The translations under genes and the position numbers were made by a program. Below, piece by piece: positions 1 through 9,843 of a DNA stretch of 64,000 bases. How positions within the stretch are numbered: the first letter of the stretch is position 1; each line of letters starts with the position of its first letter. This DNA comes from Saccharomyces paradoxus (lineage: Eukaryota > Ascomycota > Saccharomycetes > Saccharomycetales > Saccharomycetaceae). The DNA is taken from positions 1 through 64,000 of the forward strand of contig NC_047487.1 in the NCBI RefSeq assembly GCF_002079055.1, read 5' to 3'. The notes below the pieces were generated by a model, which had not been told where the DNA came from, ran no database searches, and saw nothing but the letters and a program-made list of their open reading frames with translations.

Positions 1-100
1 ACCACACCCACACCCACACACCCACACCCACACACCCACACACACCACACCCACACCACACCCACACCCACACACCACACCCACACACCACACCCACACC
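1..100. repeat. Telomeric C1-3A repeat (chromosome end)
   Basis: The first 100 bases contain only A and C in irregular CA, CCA and CCCA units, the signature of Saccharomyces telomerase product read on the C-rich strand. It lies at the window edge, so the window starts at a true left chromosome end. Rap1 binds such repeats in vivo. Confidence 0.97.
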
Positions 101-430
101 CTAACACTACCCTAACACTAACCCTAACCCTAACCTTCACTCCACCCCTTCCTATCCCCATCTCAACTTACCCTCCTCTATCTCTTCTCATCTTTCCCCT
201 CTTACCCTACCTCTCCCACATCACAATCCACGGCACTTACCTCACCACCCCATGCCCTGCCCCATTCTCCCACTCCACCACCTCTAACCACCATCCATCA
301 TCCGACTATTCATCTCCACACCCCAACAACCATCTATCTCCTTCCCAATATCTAATATCCAACTCCCACTACCACTTACCCTACCATCCATCTACCTTCC
401 CCCATCTACCATGTCGTCCTTACTATAACA
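99..430. repeat. X-element combinatorial repeat zone with Tbf1-type CCCTAA motifs
   Basis: Directly after the telomeric repeat there are four CCCTAA (TTAGGG) motifs at 99-104, 110-115, 122-127 and 128-133. This is the motif bound by Tbf1 in subtelomeric STR repeats. The following 300 bases are C-rich and very G-poor, with repeated TTACCCT-like words, as in the combinatorial repeats telomere-proximal to X cores. The inner boundary is approximate. Confidence 0.75.
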
Positions 431-443
431 CTACATACCACAT

Positions 444-495
444 GTAAACAGATCAAACGTAAACAAATCTAATGTAAACAAATCAAACGTAAACA
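444..495 (+). repeat. Four GTAAACA motifs in a 15-bp periodic array
   Basis: GTAAACA occurs at 444-450, 459-465, 474-480 and 489-495, exactly 15 bp apart each time, with similar AATC/GATC-containing spacers. GTAAACA is the core recognised by forkhead factors Fkh1/Fkh2. The array lies at the telomere-side edge of the X core. Binding is inferred. Confidence 0.7.
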
Positions 496-740
496 ATACA
501 CCAGATAACTTACCCTCCCACACTATCAACCTCTCCATTATACCTTCCACATCCCCAAACAACACCACCTCCAACTATCACTACCACATACCTAGATCTA
601 CCATACTCACCTTCTATTTATTTAACGATATCGCATATGCACACGGACGCTATAGAACACATCACCCCAACTTACCCGCCATAATACTCTACACCAAGGC
701 CATCCATCTCTCACTCGATCACTACCATATACATCACCAC

Positions 741-753
741 ATCACCATACACG
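741..753 (+). promoter_or_regulatory. Abf1 site in the X core
   Basis: ATCACCATACACG matches the Abf1 consensus RTCRYNNNNNACG at every defined position. It sits immediately before the conserved GCACTTGCC text, where X cores carry their Abf1 site. Confidence 0.8.
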
Positions 754-961
754 GCACTTGCCTCAGCGGTTTATACCCTGTGCCATTTACCCATAACACC
801 CACGATTATCCACATTTTAATATCTATAACTGATCACATAACCTCAATTATCATATAAATACTCTTAACTTCATGCTTTATAACGTTTTTATACAAATAT
901 CCACTACCCATTTTATATGTACTAATATAAATACCACCAAATAATCACAACTAAAATCACC

Positions 962-972
962 TAAACATAAAA
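962..972 (-). other. ARS consensus sequence in the X core (11/11)
   Basis: The reverse complement reads TTTTATGTTTA, a perfect match to WTTTAYRTTTW, the ORC-binding ARS core. With the Abf1 site 209 bp away it forms the usual X-core origin and silencing module. Such telomeric origins are generally late and inefficient. Confidence 0.75.
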
Positions 973-1131
973 ATATACTATTTATCAATAAGAAGGTATA
1001 AACACACTATATATTAACATAACATATCACCCCATTCATATAATTGTAATGCAGTATGAATAGGTGCCATACGGACAGCACTACATAAGATTATCATCAC
1101 TACTATTGTATTAATGATCCCATTCGAACAT

Positions 1132-2703
1132 TCAGTTATGTAAACGCTTTTCGTAAGAATGTAAGTTATTAACACCACCTTCTAGTTGAGCAGAAGCCGT
1201 TCTGAATTCAAATCTAACTTTACCGCTCTGGACATTCTTCTTTAATAGAGTTAACGACCTACAGCCAATGTCTTGGCAAGAATGTTGTAATCCATTGTAC
1301 AAGTACGGAATAAATTTCTTAATGGATCCTTTGTCAACGACAGCGCCGGAGACACCCTGTGCAACCAAAACGCTGTCAAATTCTGAAAAGTAACGAGACG
1401 TAGATGCATTCCCTTTAGTACCAGTCTTTTGCATGGCGTCAATGGAACCCATACCACGGTACGCCTTCAATCTTTTACCATCTTGATAGAAATACTCACC
1501 TGGTGATTCCGTAGTACCAGCCAACATACCACCCATCATAACAGTAGAAGATCCAAGAGCCAACGCCTTGGTAATGTGACCGATGTTTTGAACACCACCA
1601 TCAGCCATACATGGAACACCGAACTGGTTAGCAAATTCACACACGTTGTAGACCGCTGTACCTTGTGGCCTACCACAAGCCATAACTTCTTGAGTGATAC
1701 AAATAGAGCCAGTTCCCATACCGATTCTCAAACCATCCGCACCGGCAGCAATCAAATTGGCAGCTTGTTCCCTGGTCACAACGTTACCAGCGATGACTTC
1801 CAGACCTGCGAAACTCTCTTTGACCCACTTGAGCATGTTCAATTGGAAAATAGAGTTGCCTTGGGATGAATCCAATATGACGACATCCAAGCCGGCTTTG
1901 ACCAATAATCTTAGTCTTTCTTTATCAGCGTCCATAGTACCAATGGAAGCACCACATAGCAATTGCTTGGTGTTGGCAGATTTGGACGCTAATGGGTAGT
2001 TTTGATTCTTCATTAAATCAGTTCTGGAAAGCATAGAAACTAACTTACCCTTTTCATCAACAATCAATAGCCTACCCTTTTTGATTTTCTTTAGAATCTC
2101 GTTGCCTTCCGATAACGTGATACCTTGTGCACCGGTAACAGGGTTCTTGGTCATGACATCCTGAACGAGTAAGGAGTCGTCCTCAACGAACTGTATATCA
2201 CGAGAAGTGATGACTCCCACCAACTTTGCATTTCTCTTGCCATCTTCCGTGACAGGGAAGCCTGCAAATCCATACTTTTTCTTCATGCTCTTAGCTTCAC
2301 CAACGGTGGTTGTTGGAGAAATCACAATAGGGTTGTTAATAAACCCATTTTCATAGTTCTTGACCCTTCTGACCATGTCAGCTTGGTCCTCGGGCGTACA
2401 GTTATGGTGAATGAAACCGATACCACCCGACAGAGCCATAAAGATGGCCATTTCCGATTCTGTCACAGTGTCCATTGGAGAGGAAACCAATGGAATGTTT
2501 AAAGTGATATTCCTGGTCAGCTTAGTCTGTAGGCTAACTTCAGAGGACGCAAAATCGACTAAACCTGGTAAGATCAAAAAATCGTTATAAGTCAACCCAC
2601 CTCTGATCTTGGAGTCCATCAATTCCTGCACAGACAAACCATCCAGTCTTGGAAGGCTCTTGGCAAATTGCAGTGCGGTCTCGTAGTCTTTAATAGCGGC
2701 CAT
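1132..2703 (-). CDS. IMD2: IMP dehydrogenase, IMD1/IMD2-type, intact
   Basis: A 523-aa inosine-5'-monophosphate dehydrogenase, the full family length. It oxidises IMP to XMP with NAD+, the rate-limiting step of GTP synthesis in the cytosol. The (beta/alpha)8 barrel is interrupted by a CBS pair at about residues 112-235. The active-site loop GSICITQE puts the catalytic Cys at 335, and the flap RGMGS lies near 416-420. Residue 253 is Ser in CGASIGT; Ser here is the feature that makes S. cerevisiae Imd2 resistant to mycophenolic acid, whereas Imd3 and Imd4 have Ala. The gene points to the telomere and its stop is about 150 bp from the X core. In S288C an IMD2 copy is at the VIII right end and a broken IMD1 at the I right end. 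The symbol gives the closest family type; orthology among subtelomeric copies cannot be decided here. Confidence 0.93.
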   Translation of the reverse strand: MAAIKDYETALQFAKSLPRLDGLSVQELMDSKIRGGLTYNDFLILPGLVDFASSEVSLQTKLTRNITLNIPLVSSPMDTVTESEMAIFMALSGGIGFIHHNCTPEDQADMVRRVKNYENGFINNPIVISPTTTVGEAKSMKKKYGFAGFPVTEDGKRNAKLVGVITSRDIQFVEDDSLLVQDVMTKNPVTGAQGITLSEGNEILKKIKKGRLLIVDEKGKLVSMLSRTDLMKNQNYPLASKSANTKQLLCGASIGTMDADKERLRLLVKAGLDVVILDSSQGNSIFQLNMLKWVKESFAGLEVIAGNVVTREQAANLIAAGADGLRIGMGTGSICITQEVMACGRPQGTAVYNVCEFANQFGVPCMADGGVQNIGHITKALALGSSTVMMGGMLAGTTESPGEYFYQDGKRLKAYRGMGSIDAMQKTGTKGNASTSRYFSEFDSVLVAQGVSGAVVDKGSIKKFIPYLYNGLQHSCQDIGCRSLTLLKKNVQSGKVRFEFRTASAQLEGGVNNLHSYEKRLHN

Positions 2704-2963
2704 TGCTTTTACGTATTTGGGTTGTTATCAATTGAAACTGAAAATATTTACTTCTTTTAGTTTGTTATAAACGAATAAAAAAATAATAAGAAAAGTAAGG
2801 CAAGAAATAGAATAGAATACAGGAAAAAAAGTTCCCAGCATACTAGGTAAAATGTACAAGCCCACGAAACTGAGAAAAAGCCACCAAGGTTCTCCGGTTA
2901 AATGTTCAGCAAAAAATTTCCAGTCGAATTTTTTTCTAAATGTTAAATGGGAAAAGACTCCAC

Positions 2964-2971
2964 TATTTATA
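2964..2971 (-). promoter_or_regulatory. TATA element of the IMD gene
   Basis: On the minus strand this reads TATAAATA, about 261-268 bp upstream of the IMD ATG. That is unusually far, but it matches the S. cerevisiae IMD2 promoter, where nucleotide levels select between upstream G-initiated unproductive and downstream A-initiated productive transcripts. The sense-strand stretch between TATA and ATG includes a TCTTG Nab3-type motif near 2800-2806. Confidence 0.6.
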
Positions 2972-2979
2972 CTTTTTTT

Positions 2980-4018
2980 TTGTTTTTTTTTTTTATTTTT
3001 TTTTTCCGCTTTCTTCGAGGAAAAGAAATGCGCGGCGTGCCTGCGCGGCGGTTAGGAAAAATGCTGACGTAATGAATAACAACCTAGCTTATATGTCATA
3101 ATGTAGTAAGTTTATTGGACCTTTTCTATACGTTATGTAAATGTAAGATATGTGTGATTACTATCTTGTAAATAGAAGCTAGAGCTTCTTAAATATTACC
3201 ATATTAGCGGTTTGCTACTAATAGTCTATTTAATAATATTAGAAGTAAATGATAATTGATGTTTTCTTAAATATGCTCTTCTCGTGTAATACGTTAACAA
3301 AACATTATGGAAACGTTATTGAAACGCTACTCGTACTGTGTATATGCGTTAGCATATTTAACAAATAATATCAGACCTTCTTGAAAATTACGCAAAAGCA
3401 AGATAAGAAAATATTACTGTTTTCCGTTGAATCTCTGATGTACTTCCGGATTTCAACCTGGCACCAAATGCTTACTTGAATAATGCATTATTAATAAATT
3501 ACTGATATGTAACAGGGATACCGCATGTAGCTTACTCTTCAGCTAATGTCTTTAAAAACTCGGCCACTTTAATCGTCTACTAACCATTGTATCTTCCTTT
3601 TAACATTATTTGACGTTTTCTCTATATTTCGGTAAGTATTCATACGATGCCCTCATCTCATGCTCAAGTAAAAACACAGTGATACTTAACAAATCCCATT
3701 AGAAAATATTTAGGAGCTTTTGTCTGCAGTATATGCAATGTGAAAGATCATGCAGGCGGTCCCGTGCTACATCATGTGTTATTCTTTATGAGATCCCTTT
3801 TTGGAACACTGCGCTACTCGTCTCTAGGCCAAATCTCAAAATTCGACTGGGCCTATGCGCGGGCGTTCCAATACTTTTTCCGTTCCTATATTTTTACTCC
3901 TGTAACTTGAGCCCTGAACTATAAAGGTATATATGGCAGTTGCAAGTAGTGAGCATTAGCATTCATCTATTATGCAATATGGAGAAGTACGGTAAAAAGT
4001 CTAAGCCTTATTTTTGAT
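2980..4018. other. Subtelomeric intergenic DNA, no gene seen
   Basis: AT-rich DNA with long T tracts at about 2971-3004 and no convincing coding sequence; short ORFs here lack recognisable similarity. The last 100 bp holds likely promoter elements for the following pseudogene: TATAAAG at 3920-3926 and TATATATG at 3928-3935. Confidence 0.6.
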
Positions 4019-4739
4019 ATGAGCTCAACACCACTGATGACCGATTCTAAAACAAGACCTCAACGGTCTAAAGAACTCACCCCCGCTGAAAACATTGTCC
4101 TTCCAAGAGATAAAACTTCCAGATACGTCTGTTTCTTCAAACAGCATATTAGAATCTTCGCTTTCCTTTTATTTCACATTACCATAGTGGTCATTTTAGC
4201 CCATGCAATATTCCATATTGAAAATCCTTTATTGCTTGTACTTGCTTGTTTTATCATGGTACTAGGATTCTTCCTTTTATTCGCCTATGTGCCTTTATTT
4301 ATAGTGATTAGTGGGCCAAAATACCTCTTGGATGGTCTTAGTAAGGGTTGCAAAATGAAACTATTAGTGGAAGTTATAAATCATAAACCTAATATCAGCA
4401 TAGACACATGGAATCTTATTTGCATACAATATGAACCAGTATGCATACGAACACGGTATATGTCCAGATAAGACTCTTTTTTACGATGGCAACTCTTGTT
4501 ATCAAGTTTTTACAGAATTAGCGGTCGTCCCCTGCGGCAGCAAAAGCAACAACGAAAGTAATGTCAATAACGATCAGAAAAAGAAAAGTTGTGCGAATAC
4601 TTCAAATGCTTCAAATGCTAACAAAAGTTACTCTAATAGGAACTTCGAATTGCAATCTTACATCGCAAAGGCGCTGGCCGTTTATAGAGAATCGGTTGAC
4701 AAGTACTGGGCAGATAAGTACCCAGAGGTTGCGATTTGA
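4019..4739 (+). pseudogene. DUP240-family membrane protein gene, broken by one frameshift
   Basis: The first frame (from ATG 4019) encodes a polar N-terminus, two membrane segments at about residues 46-66 and 71-97, then the family motif KMKLLVEVINHKP and a conserved Trp. At a T run at 4419-4421 the reading moves to another frame, which continues with the family sequence MNQYAYEHG, a Cys/Tyr-rich block, an Asn/Ser-rich linker and the C-terminal YWADKYPEV up to the stop at 4737-4739. Both halves together span the usual 240 residues of DUP240 proteins (two-TM proteins of the secretory pathway, relatives of the COS proteins). One extra base explains the break, so the decay is recent, or a sequencing error in a homopolymer is possible. 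Which DUP240 member it derives from is not clear. Confidence 0.75.
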
Positions 4740-6596
4740 GTATAGAATTACTTCTAGGTCCCGTGTTAGGTTTTTTGTAATTGCGTCTACTATAAGAAAA
4801 ACACTTTGACATTTACAAAGCCAATTGAGTATACGGATCTCTAGTGCGCCATTTTTTTGACTTATAGGTTCTCATTATCACTTGCCCAGCTATGACCTGA
4901 CATTAAGCCTTCGTTTTTGCCCTCAGGTATTCATAGGAGGAGTTCTTTCATATCTGAGCGTATGTGACAACAGTTGGATTCATAAACAAAACTATTTAAG
5001 CTTTCGGTGAAAAATAACATATATGATACTTTAAACTTTACAATTGACTTGTACTGCCTCAATAGAACCATGTAAAGACTACAAACTTTATATGATATTT
5101 TTTAGTTATTTATTAATCGTGATATTTAAATTTGTATAATGCTACTTAATTATTGTTGTAACATATATAATACCACCATCACGATTTAACTTTCTTGCTT
5201 ATTGTAGGCAATGTCCTCCTTTCTGTCCGGCTTCTTCTAAATGTGCATTGAGTTGTTTTCATTACTTAGGGGGGGTTGCCATACAACTGCTTTTCCTTTC
5301 TTATTTAATATGGTATTCTGTGGTATTAACAAGTGGAAATTCTTGTTACAATTAGAAGAGAGAAGTTTTCGGAAGATATTATTCACTGGAAGGACGATGC
5401 TGGTGTTAAACGACGTTTCAGCACTTCTGTATCTTCGCAAGCATCTGTGTGCACTAATTTCTTAGATTTTGAACTATTGCTGTATATTAAGGAAGTGCTG
5501 CAAGATTGCGATAAAGAACAATTGTCACAGATATTGATATGTAGGATCAAGTCGACTTGTTATTTTGAAAAACCAGACTACATTTTTAATAACGCTAATT
5601 TAAATGGTAATAAACAATGCAATATTTAACGAACGTACTTGGATTAGTTGGTCTTTATCGAGTTACCTACAGTTGATGGTGGTTATAATAAGGCGCAGAA
5701 ATAAAAGAAACATTTTCTGGATATCTCTTGCGTTTACTATGCATATACCATAGAAGCGTCTTTTTATGTTAACCATGGTACAGTGAAGGAGTTCCGCAAG
5801 CGCATCGTAATTTTAACTATGAGTGATGTTCAGAAGAAGCCATATTTTGTCTTCTTTTGAGGCCGTCACCAGTGCATTGGAGGATAATCGCAGCATCAAC
5901 TGGATTGTGGCCGGGTTTCATTGCAATTTGTAGCACAAATTTTTATCCTTTTCTTTTTGCGAGGGCAGGATGATAATGTTCTTTCCAAATTTAGCAGTTA
6001 GTATATCCAGCTATACCTGAATATATTAGGTACTCAATTTTCGTTGTGTTCAGGGTAAATTCCATTGATTTGATCAATTTTTGGGGCCATGTTATCATAT
6101 AGGTAATAATTTATAGACGGTCATCAAAGGTGCAAGAGTAGCGGTAGGGTATTACTGTAGAATTCATTTGGGAGCATTGTGGCACATTTGCCGTTATATC
6201 ACATATCCTAAAATATAATTGTAAAACCCACATGGTTGCTGTAGTTGTTATACTCTCATTAGACTATGGTGAAATGCCGATCATCTAAACTTCTGGTCCC
6301 CCATTTTTCTTCCTGTTCATTTAATATCTTCATTTTACCATTAACTGTTGCCTCTTTTCTTGTATATCAGAATGGTTCACTACTTAAGTTACTTTGGTCC
6401 AACAATTAATTAGATCGGCCTATAGGAATACCTTAATACCCGCTCCATACCAAATAATACTGCATTATTCTACGGATTTTTACGTGCTAGGTCTTCAACA
6501 CTACTTGTCGACACTATTCCGATCTACATTTACATGCAAATACCATCCTAACACAGCAATAATAATATTTACGCAACAAAGAACGAGGGTTCTCTT
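4740..6596. other. Decayed subtelomeric DNA, no intact gene
   Basis: About 1.9 kb with many stops in all frames. Several stretches keep locally open, protein-like reading (5241-5629, about 5840-5930, about 6400-6600), suggesting old gene remnants, but I recognise none. The segment is absent from the S288C chromosome I left end as I remember it. Confidence 0.5.
5241..5629 (+). pseudogene. Possible remnant of an unidentified coding sequence
   Basis: Two overlapping open frames follow each other. The first ends at 5465; the second (5333-5629) contains a protein-like stretch including EDIIHWKDDAGVKRRFSTS and LYIKEVLQDCDKEQLSQI before dissolving into Asn-rich sequence. The change of frame near 5350-5370 suggests a frameshifted relic. 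I do not recognise the family, and chance cannot be excluded. Confidence 0.25.
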
Positions 6597-7008
6597 ACTA
6601 TGACTTGTTGCTCGCATTTCCCCTGATCCACAATCTTAATCTTAAAAGTGACACATGTGCAGCCACTCCGAGCCGAGGCCGTAAAAAAAAATGCCATGTT
6701 CCATGGGAAAGGTAAAGAAGTACGAAGCCATATGTTTCGGACCCTAGTATTCTTCATTAAACATAATATACGTTACCTTCATACTGTTAACCATTTTTTG
6801 AATGGTTGGCCCAAAAGGGGGTGTTTCTTTTCTGGTTTATTGTGCTCAATCAAATGGTTCATGAATATTGTCATTGATCAAATAGGTTTATAATATTAAT
6901 ATACATTTATATAATCAACTGTATTTATATCATCAAAAAAAAGTTGTTTTTTTTATTTTTCATTACCTTTCACTGTCTATGGATTTTCATTCGTAAAGGC
7001 ACTCGTCC
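6597..7008. other. PAU downstream block shared with the S288C chromosome I end
   Basis: From about 6599 the sequence resembles the region downstream of PAU8 in S288C as I remember it: the ATGACTTGT start, and the ATTGATCAAATAGGTTTATA word at 6875-6894 followed by AT-rich text and a poly-A run. It therefore marks where collinearity with the reference end resumes. No gene is seen; the short ORFs are not conserved. Confidence 0.5.
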
Positions 7009-7371
7009 CTAGTTTGCGATAGTGTAGATACCATCTTTGGATAGAGCCTTGGAGATAGCTGGCTTTAATCTGGTGGAGTACCATGGGACACCGGTGATCA
7101 TTCTGGTGACTTGGTCTGGGGAAATACCAGTCAACATGGTGGTGAAGTCACCGTAGTTGAAAACGGCTTCAGCAACTTCAACTGGGTAGGTTTCAGTTGG
7201 GTGGGCGGCTTGGAACATGTAGTATTGGGCCAAGTGAGCTCTGATATCAGAGACGTAGACACCCAATTCAACCAAGTTGACTCTTTCGTCAGATTGAGCT
7301 AGAGTGGTGGTTGCGGAGGCACCAGCAGCGATGGCGGCGACACCAGCAGCGATTGAAGTTAATTTGACCAT
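7009..7371 (-). CDS. PAU8: Seripauperin (PAU family cell-wall mannoprotein)
   Basis: A 120-aa member of the PAU/TIR/DAN family, the exact usual length. Residues 1-20 form an Ala-rich secretion signal starting [13 protein letters not shown], followed by the conserved body with [27 protein letters not shown] and the end [11 protein letters not shown]. There is no Ser-rich C-terminal domain or GPI tail, which defines seripauperins. PAU genes are induced by anaerobiosis, cold and wine fermentation; their molecular role is unsettled. Position next to the left end of chromosome I and ahead of SEO1 matches PAU8, but PAU paralogs are nearly identical, so the symbol rests on location. Confidence 0.9.
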   Translation of the reverse strand: MVKLTSIAAGVAAIAAGASATTTLAQSDERVNLVELGVYVSDIRAHLAQYYMFQAAHPTETYPVEVAEAVFNYGDFTTMLTGISPDQVTRMITGVPWYSTRLKPAISKALSKDGIYTIAN

Positions 7372-7463
7372 TATATTTGTTTTGTTTTTTAGTGCTGATA
7401 TAAGCTTAACAGGAAAGAAAGGAATAGAGGTATATTCTCAAAAGCATATGGATGAAGTAGCTC

Positions 7464-7505
7464 TATTTATACCCATTCCTTCATCGATCATCACTACTTA
7501 AACGA
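7464..7505 (-). promoter_or_regulatory. PAU promoter: TATA box and Upc2-type anaerobic element
   Basis: On the minus strand TATAAATA lies at 7464-7471, about 95 bp from the ATG, and TCGTTTA at 7499-7505. The latter resembles the AR1/sterol regulatory core used by Upc2 at anaerobic cell-wall genes. Arrangement and gene family agree; binding is inferred. Confidence 0.5.
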
Positions 7506-7684
7506 TTCGTTAACAGATGCTCATTCATCACCTCACACCCTTCATATTTTGTGTTTCGCACCATCTTCATCATGGCTATGGAGATGCGCCTGTTCCTGAA
7601 CGAGGCATGCATATATCATGAATTTCTTATGCGAAGGTATTGTTCTATGGTGCCTATGTGTATTCGTATGTGGGGAAAGTGAGA

Positions 7685-7900
7685 ATGCCAATTGTAGGGG
7701 TGCCGAGATGTGCCTTGAAAAAACCCTTTTCGCGTGCCTGTAAAGCTTCCATTTTGGTCAAGAAAAGAATATCCGGATTTGAGATTTGGACCCTCGTTCA
7801 GAAGCTTATATTGTCTAAGCCTTTGTTCATTTCAGTATGCTCTAAACGCTTTCCACGGAAAATAATACTGTATTGTTTCTTTCCTCAAGCAGAAATATGA
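7685..7900 (+). CDS. Small ORF similar to YAL067W-A, doubtful coding status
   Basis: From the first ATG, 71 codons beginning MPIVGVPRC with a later KRFPR word. This resembles reference ORF YAL067W-A, also divergent from PAU8 at this place (about 75 aa, beginning MPIIGVPRC as I recall). The middle of the reading is shuffled by apparent frame changes relative to it, so the ORF is poorly conserved and may be non-coding. No domain, signal peptide or membrane segment stands out. Confidence 0.35.
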   Translation: MPIVGVPRCALKKPFSRACKASILVKKRISGFEIWTLVQKLILSKPLFISVCSKRFPRKIILYCFFPQAEI

Positions 7901-8318
7901 AAAAAGTAGTTATGTGCTGGAAGTCATGCGCACCCGTAGGAGCTTACGACCCCGTATACTACCGCCAAGGTTATTGGAATTAGACGCGTGCAGCTCAAAG
8001 GGAACCTAAGGATAGAATATCAGAGCAAATTTATTGCGCCTGTGGTTTAGATAATATTAATGTTGAGGTGAACTGGGCCGCCTAATAAGGAATTTTTGAT
8101 GCTCAGACGCCATGTTCTTATGATTGAAGTAAAAAAAGGAAGACAGAAGCTACTATATGGCGCTGAATTTTTTTATCTTACTTCTTAAATCTTTATTGAA
8201 AGGAAGTTCATATATTTAATTCTTGCAACTACCAGATATCTATATTTACACTGCGACTTACCTATAGAGGCTGATTGCGCTTCTTCAATGTATTGCCAAA
8301 GTTCAACGTTCAATGATC
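7901..8318. other. Intergenic, nothing recognised
   Basis: No ORF of note, no tRNA and no repeat seen between the small ORF and the LTR. Confidence 0.6.
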
Positions 8319-8638
8319 TGGGTTGAAATGAAATTCTAATATCATCTATTTAGTATTATATTATAACATGCGGTGCAAGAGGTTGGCATAAAGATTGAGA
8401 AACAGTCATCCAATCTAATGGAAGCTGAAATGCAAGGATTGATAATGTAATAGGAAAATGAGTGACAACATATAAAAGGAAAGAAGATAAAATAATAACA
8501 CTATGTAGAACTATTGATTTCCTTTTGTGGATTCCTATATCCTCGGGGAAAACTTCTAGTATATTCTGTATATCTAGTATTATAGCCTTTAGTAACAATG
8601 GAATCCCAACAATTATCTAATTATTCACCCAATCCTCA
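8319..8638 (+). mobile_element. Solo Ty1/Ty2-type delta LTR, degenerate
   Basis: About 320 bp with delta LTR hallmarks: start near TGGGTTGAAATG (altered from TGTTGGAATG), the internal word GAAGCTGAAATGCAAGGATT, ATTGATAATGTAATAGG, the box ACATATAAAAGGAAAG, ACTTCTAGTATATTCTGTAT, and an end at CCTCA. No internal Ty sequence remains. No 5-bp target duplication is visible, so the element is old or its flanks were rearranged. Confidence 0.9.
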
Positions 8639-9843
8639 GAAATAAATTCAGAAATCCTATAATTCGATTACTTCTGACCTTGCTGTTGTCGTGGCGTGTC
8701 TTATTGTATGACGACCACGACGGTTTGAAATAATAGGATACTGATTGCATCCGGGCTATGAAGAGAAAATGGTGATGACATGGATAGACCTTTGTCTATT
8801 TGTTGCTTTGTTAAAGCAGTGGATTTGCCCGATATACAAAGAACTGCAAACCTTTTTTTTTTCGTAAAGTCTATTTGGCATATTTATCTAATTATACGTT
8901 GATTATTACTGTTGATCTCTCGGTTTAAGTCTTCAGTATTAGTACCATTTACTTCCACATAACTCCTAATCTTATGTAATTCGATTATGGCCGACCTAGT
9001 TACATATTTAATTCAGGGGCAATCCGCCATTATCTTCGTGCTGCATAAGAATAAAATCTTTTCTAAATGGCCTGTATCAGTGAGTTTCAGGCATGCCTAG
9101 TGTACATTGAGGTGTTACCAAAACTCGCACATAGAGACTAATATACTAGTGAATCCTAAAGTTATTGATTAAAAAATTGTACTTCTGTTGAAGTCAAGAG
9201 GGCAGTTCCTTGAAAATTGGTTTACATATTGCGTAACTTCTGTAAAAGTACATTGTAAACACCTCTTTTTCCTTTCAATTTACAAGTTTCAAACGGTAAT
9301 AACTTGAATATGAGACGCAAAAAAAGGAAAGTCATATCGATCCTTGCGGGTTGTTTACTATCATAATCTTGCGAAAGAAGCGGTGAGTAAAGGCCCCAAG
9401 AATAGCGAGTATAAGGTCAATGAGTGAAGATAGATTGCTATTTTTAACTCTAAATAATGAAACTAGAGATGTAATGGGATAAAGCATCCGAACTAGTCAT
9501 CTTCTGCCTTCGGAAAATAACCTGTTGTTACACTGAAAGACATGTTTTCATCATATTTTTTATCGTAATATTATAGAATTCTCTGCAAGAATTGCAAAAA
9601 GGAGCTGTTGTTCGGATTTCAGCTGATCTTTGAATGAGGTTCTATTGATTACGTCTTTTCCAGAAGCCAATACTTTACAAGCAAATGTTTTGTTCGAGAG
9701 AAAGATATAAATTATGCTGCATACGCATATCCTTCATTAAAAAAAAGAATATATATATTGCATACAACTGTATTATAGAGGAATATTAAGCTGTTTTAAC
9801 GAAAACTGTACGGATATCATATTTTAAATTGGATGGCAAGGAA
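8639..9843. other. Intergenic downstream of SEO1, nothing recognised
   Basis: AT-rich DNA of 1.2 kb with no convincing ORF, tRNA or LTR. In the S288C layout this interval is also non-coding apart from dubious ORFs. Confidence 0.6.

Larger units (their letters stand above)
500..985. other. Subtelomeric X element core
   Basis: The segment contains the conserved X-core words around 752-800 (CACGGCACTTGCCTCAGCGG and the following text) that I recognise from S. cerevisiae X elements. It also holds an Abf1 site and an ARS consensus in the expected order. X cores act as proto-silencers and weak origins. No Y' element lies outside it, so this is an X-only end. Boundaries are approximate. Confidence 0.8.

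Noticed and set aside
1576-1999. Plus-strand open frames over the IMD gene
   Set aside because: Shadow frames of the conserved IMD coding sequence on the opposite strand.
2852-3055. 67-codon plus-strand open frame upstream of IMD
   Set aside because: Mostly Phe from T tracts of the IMD promoter; not protein-like.
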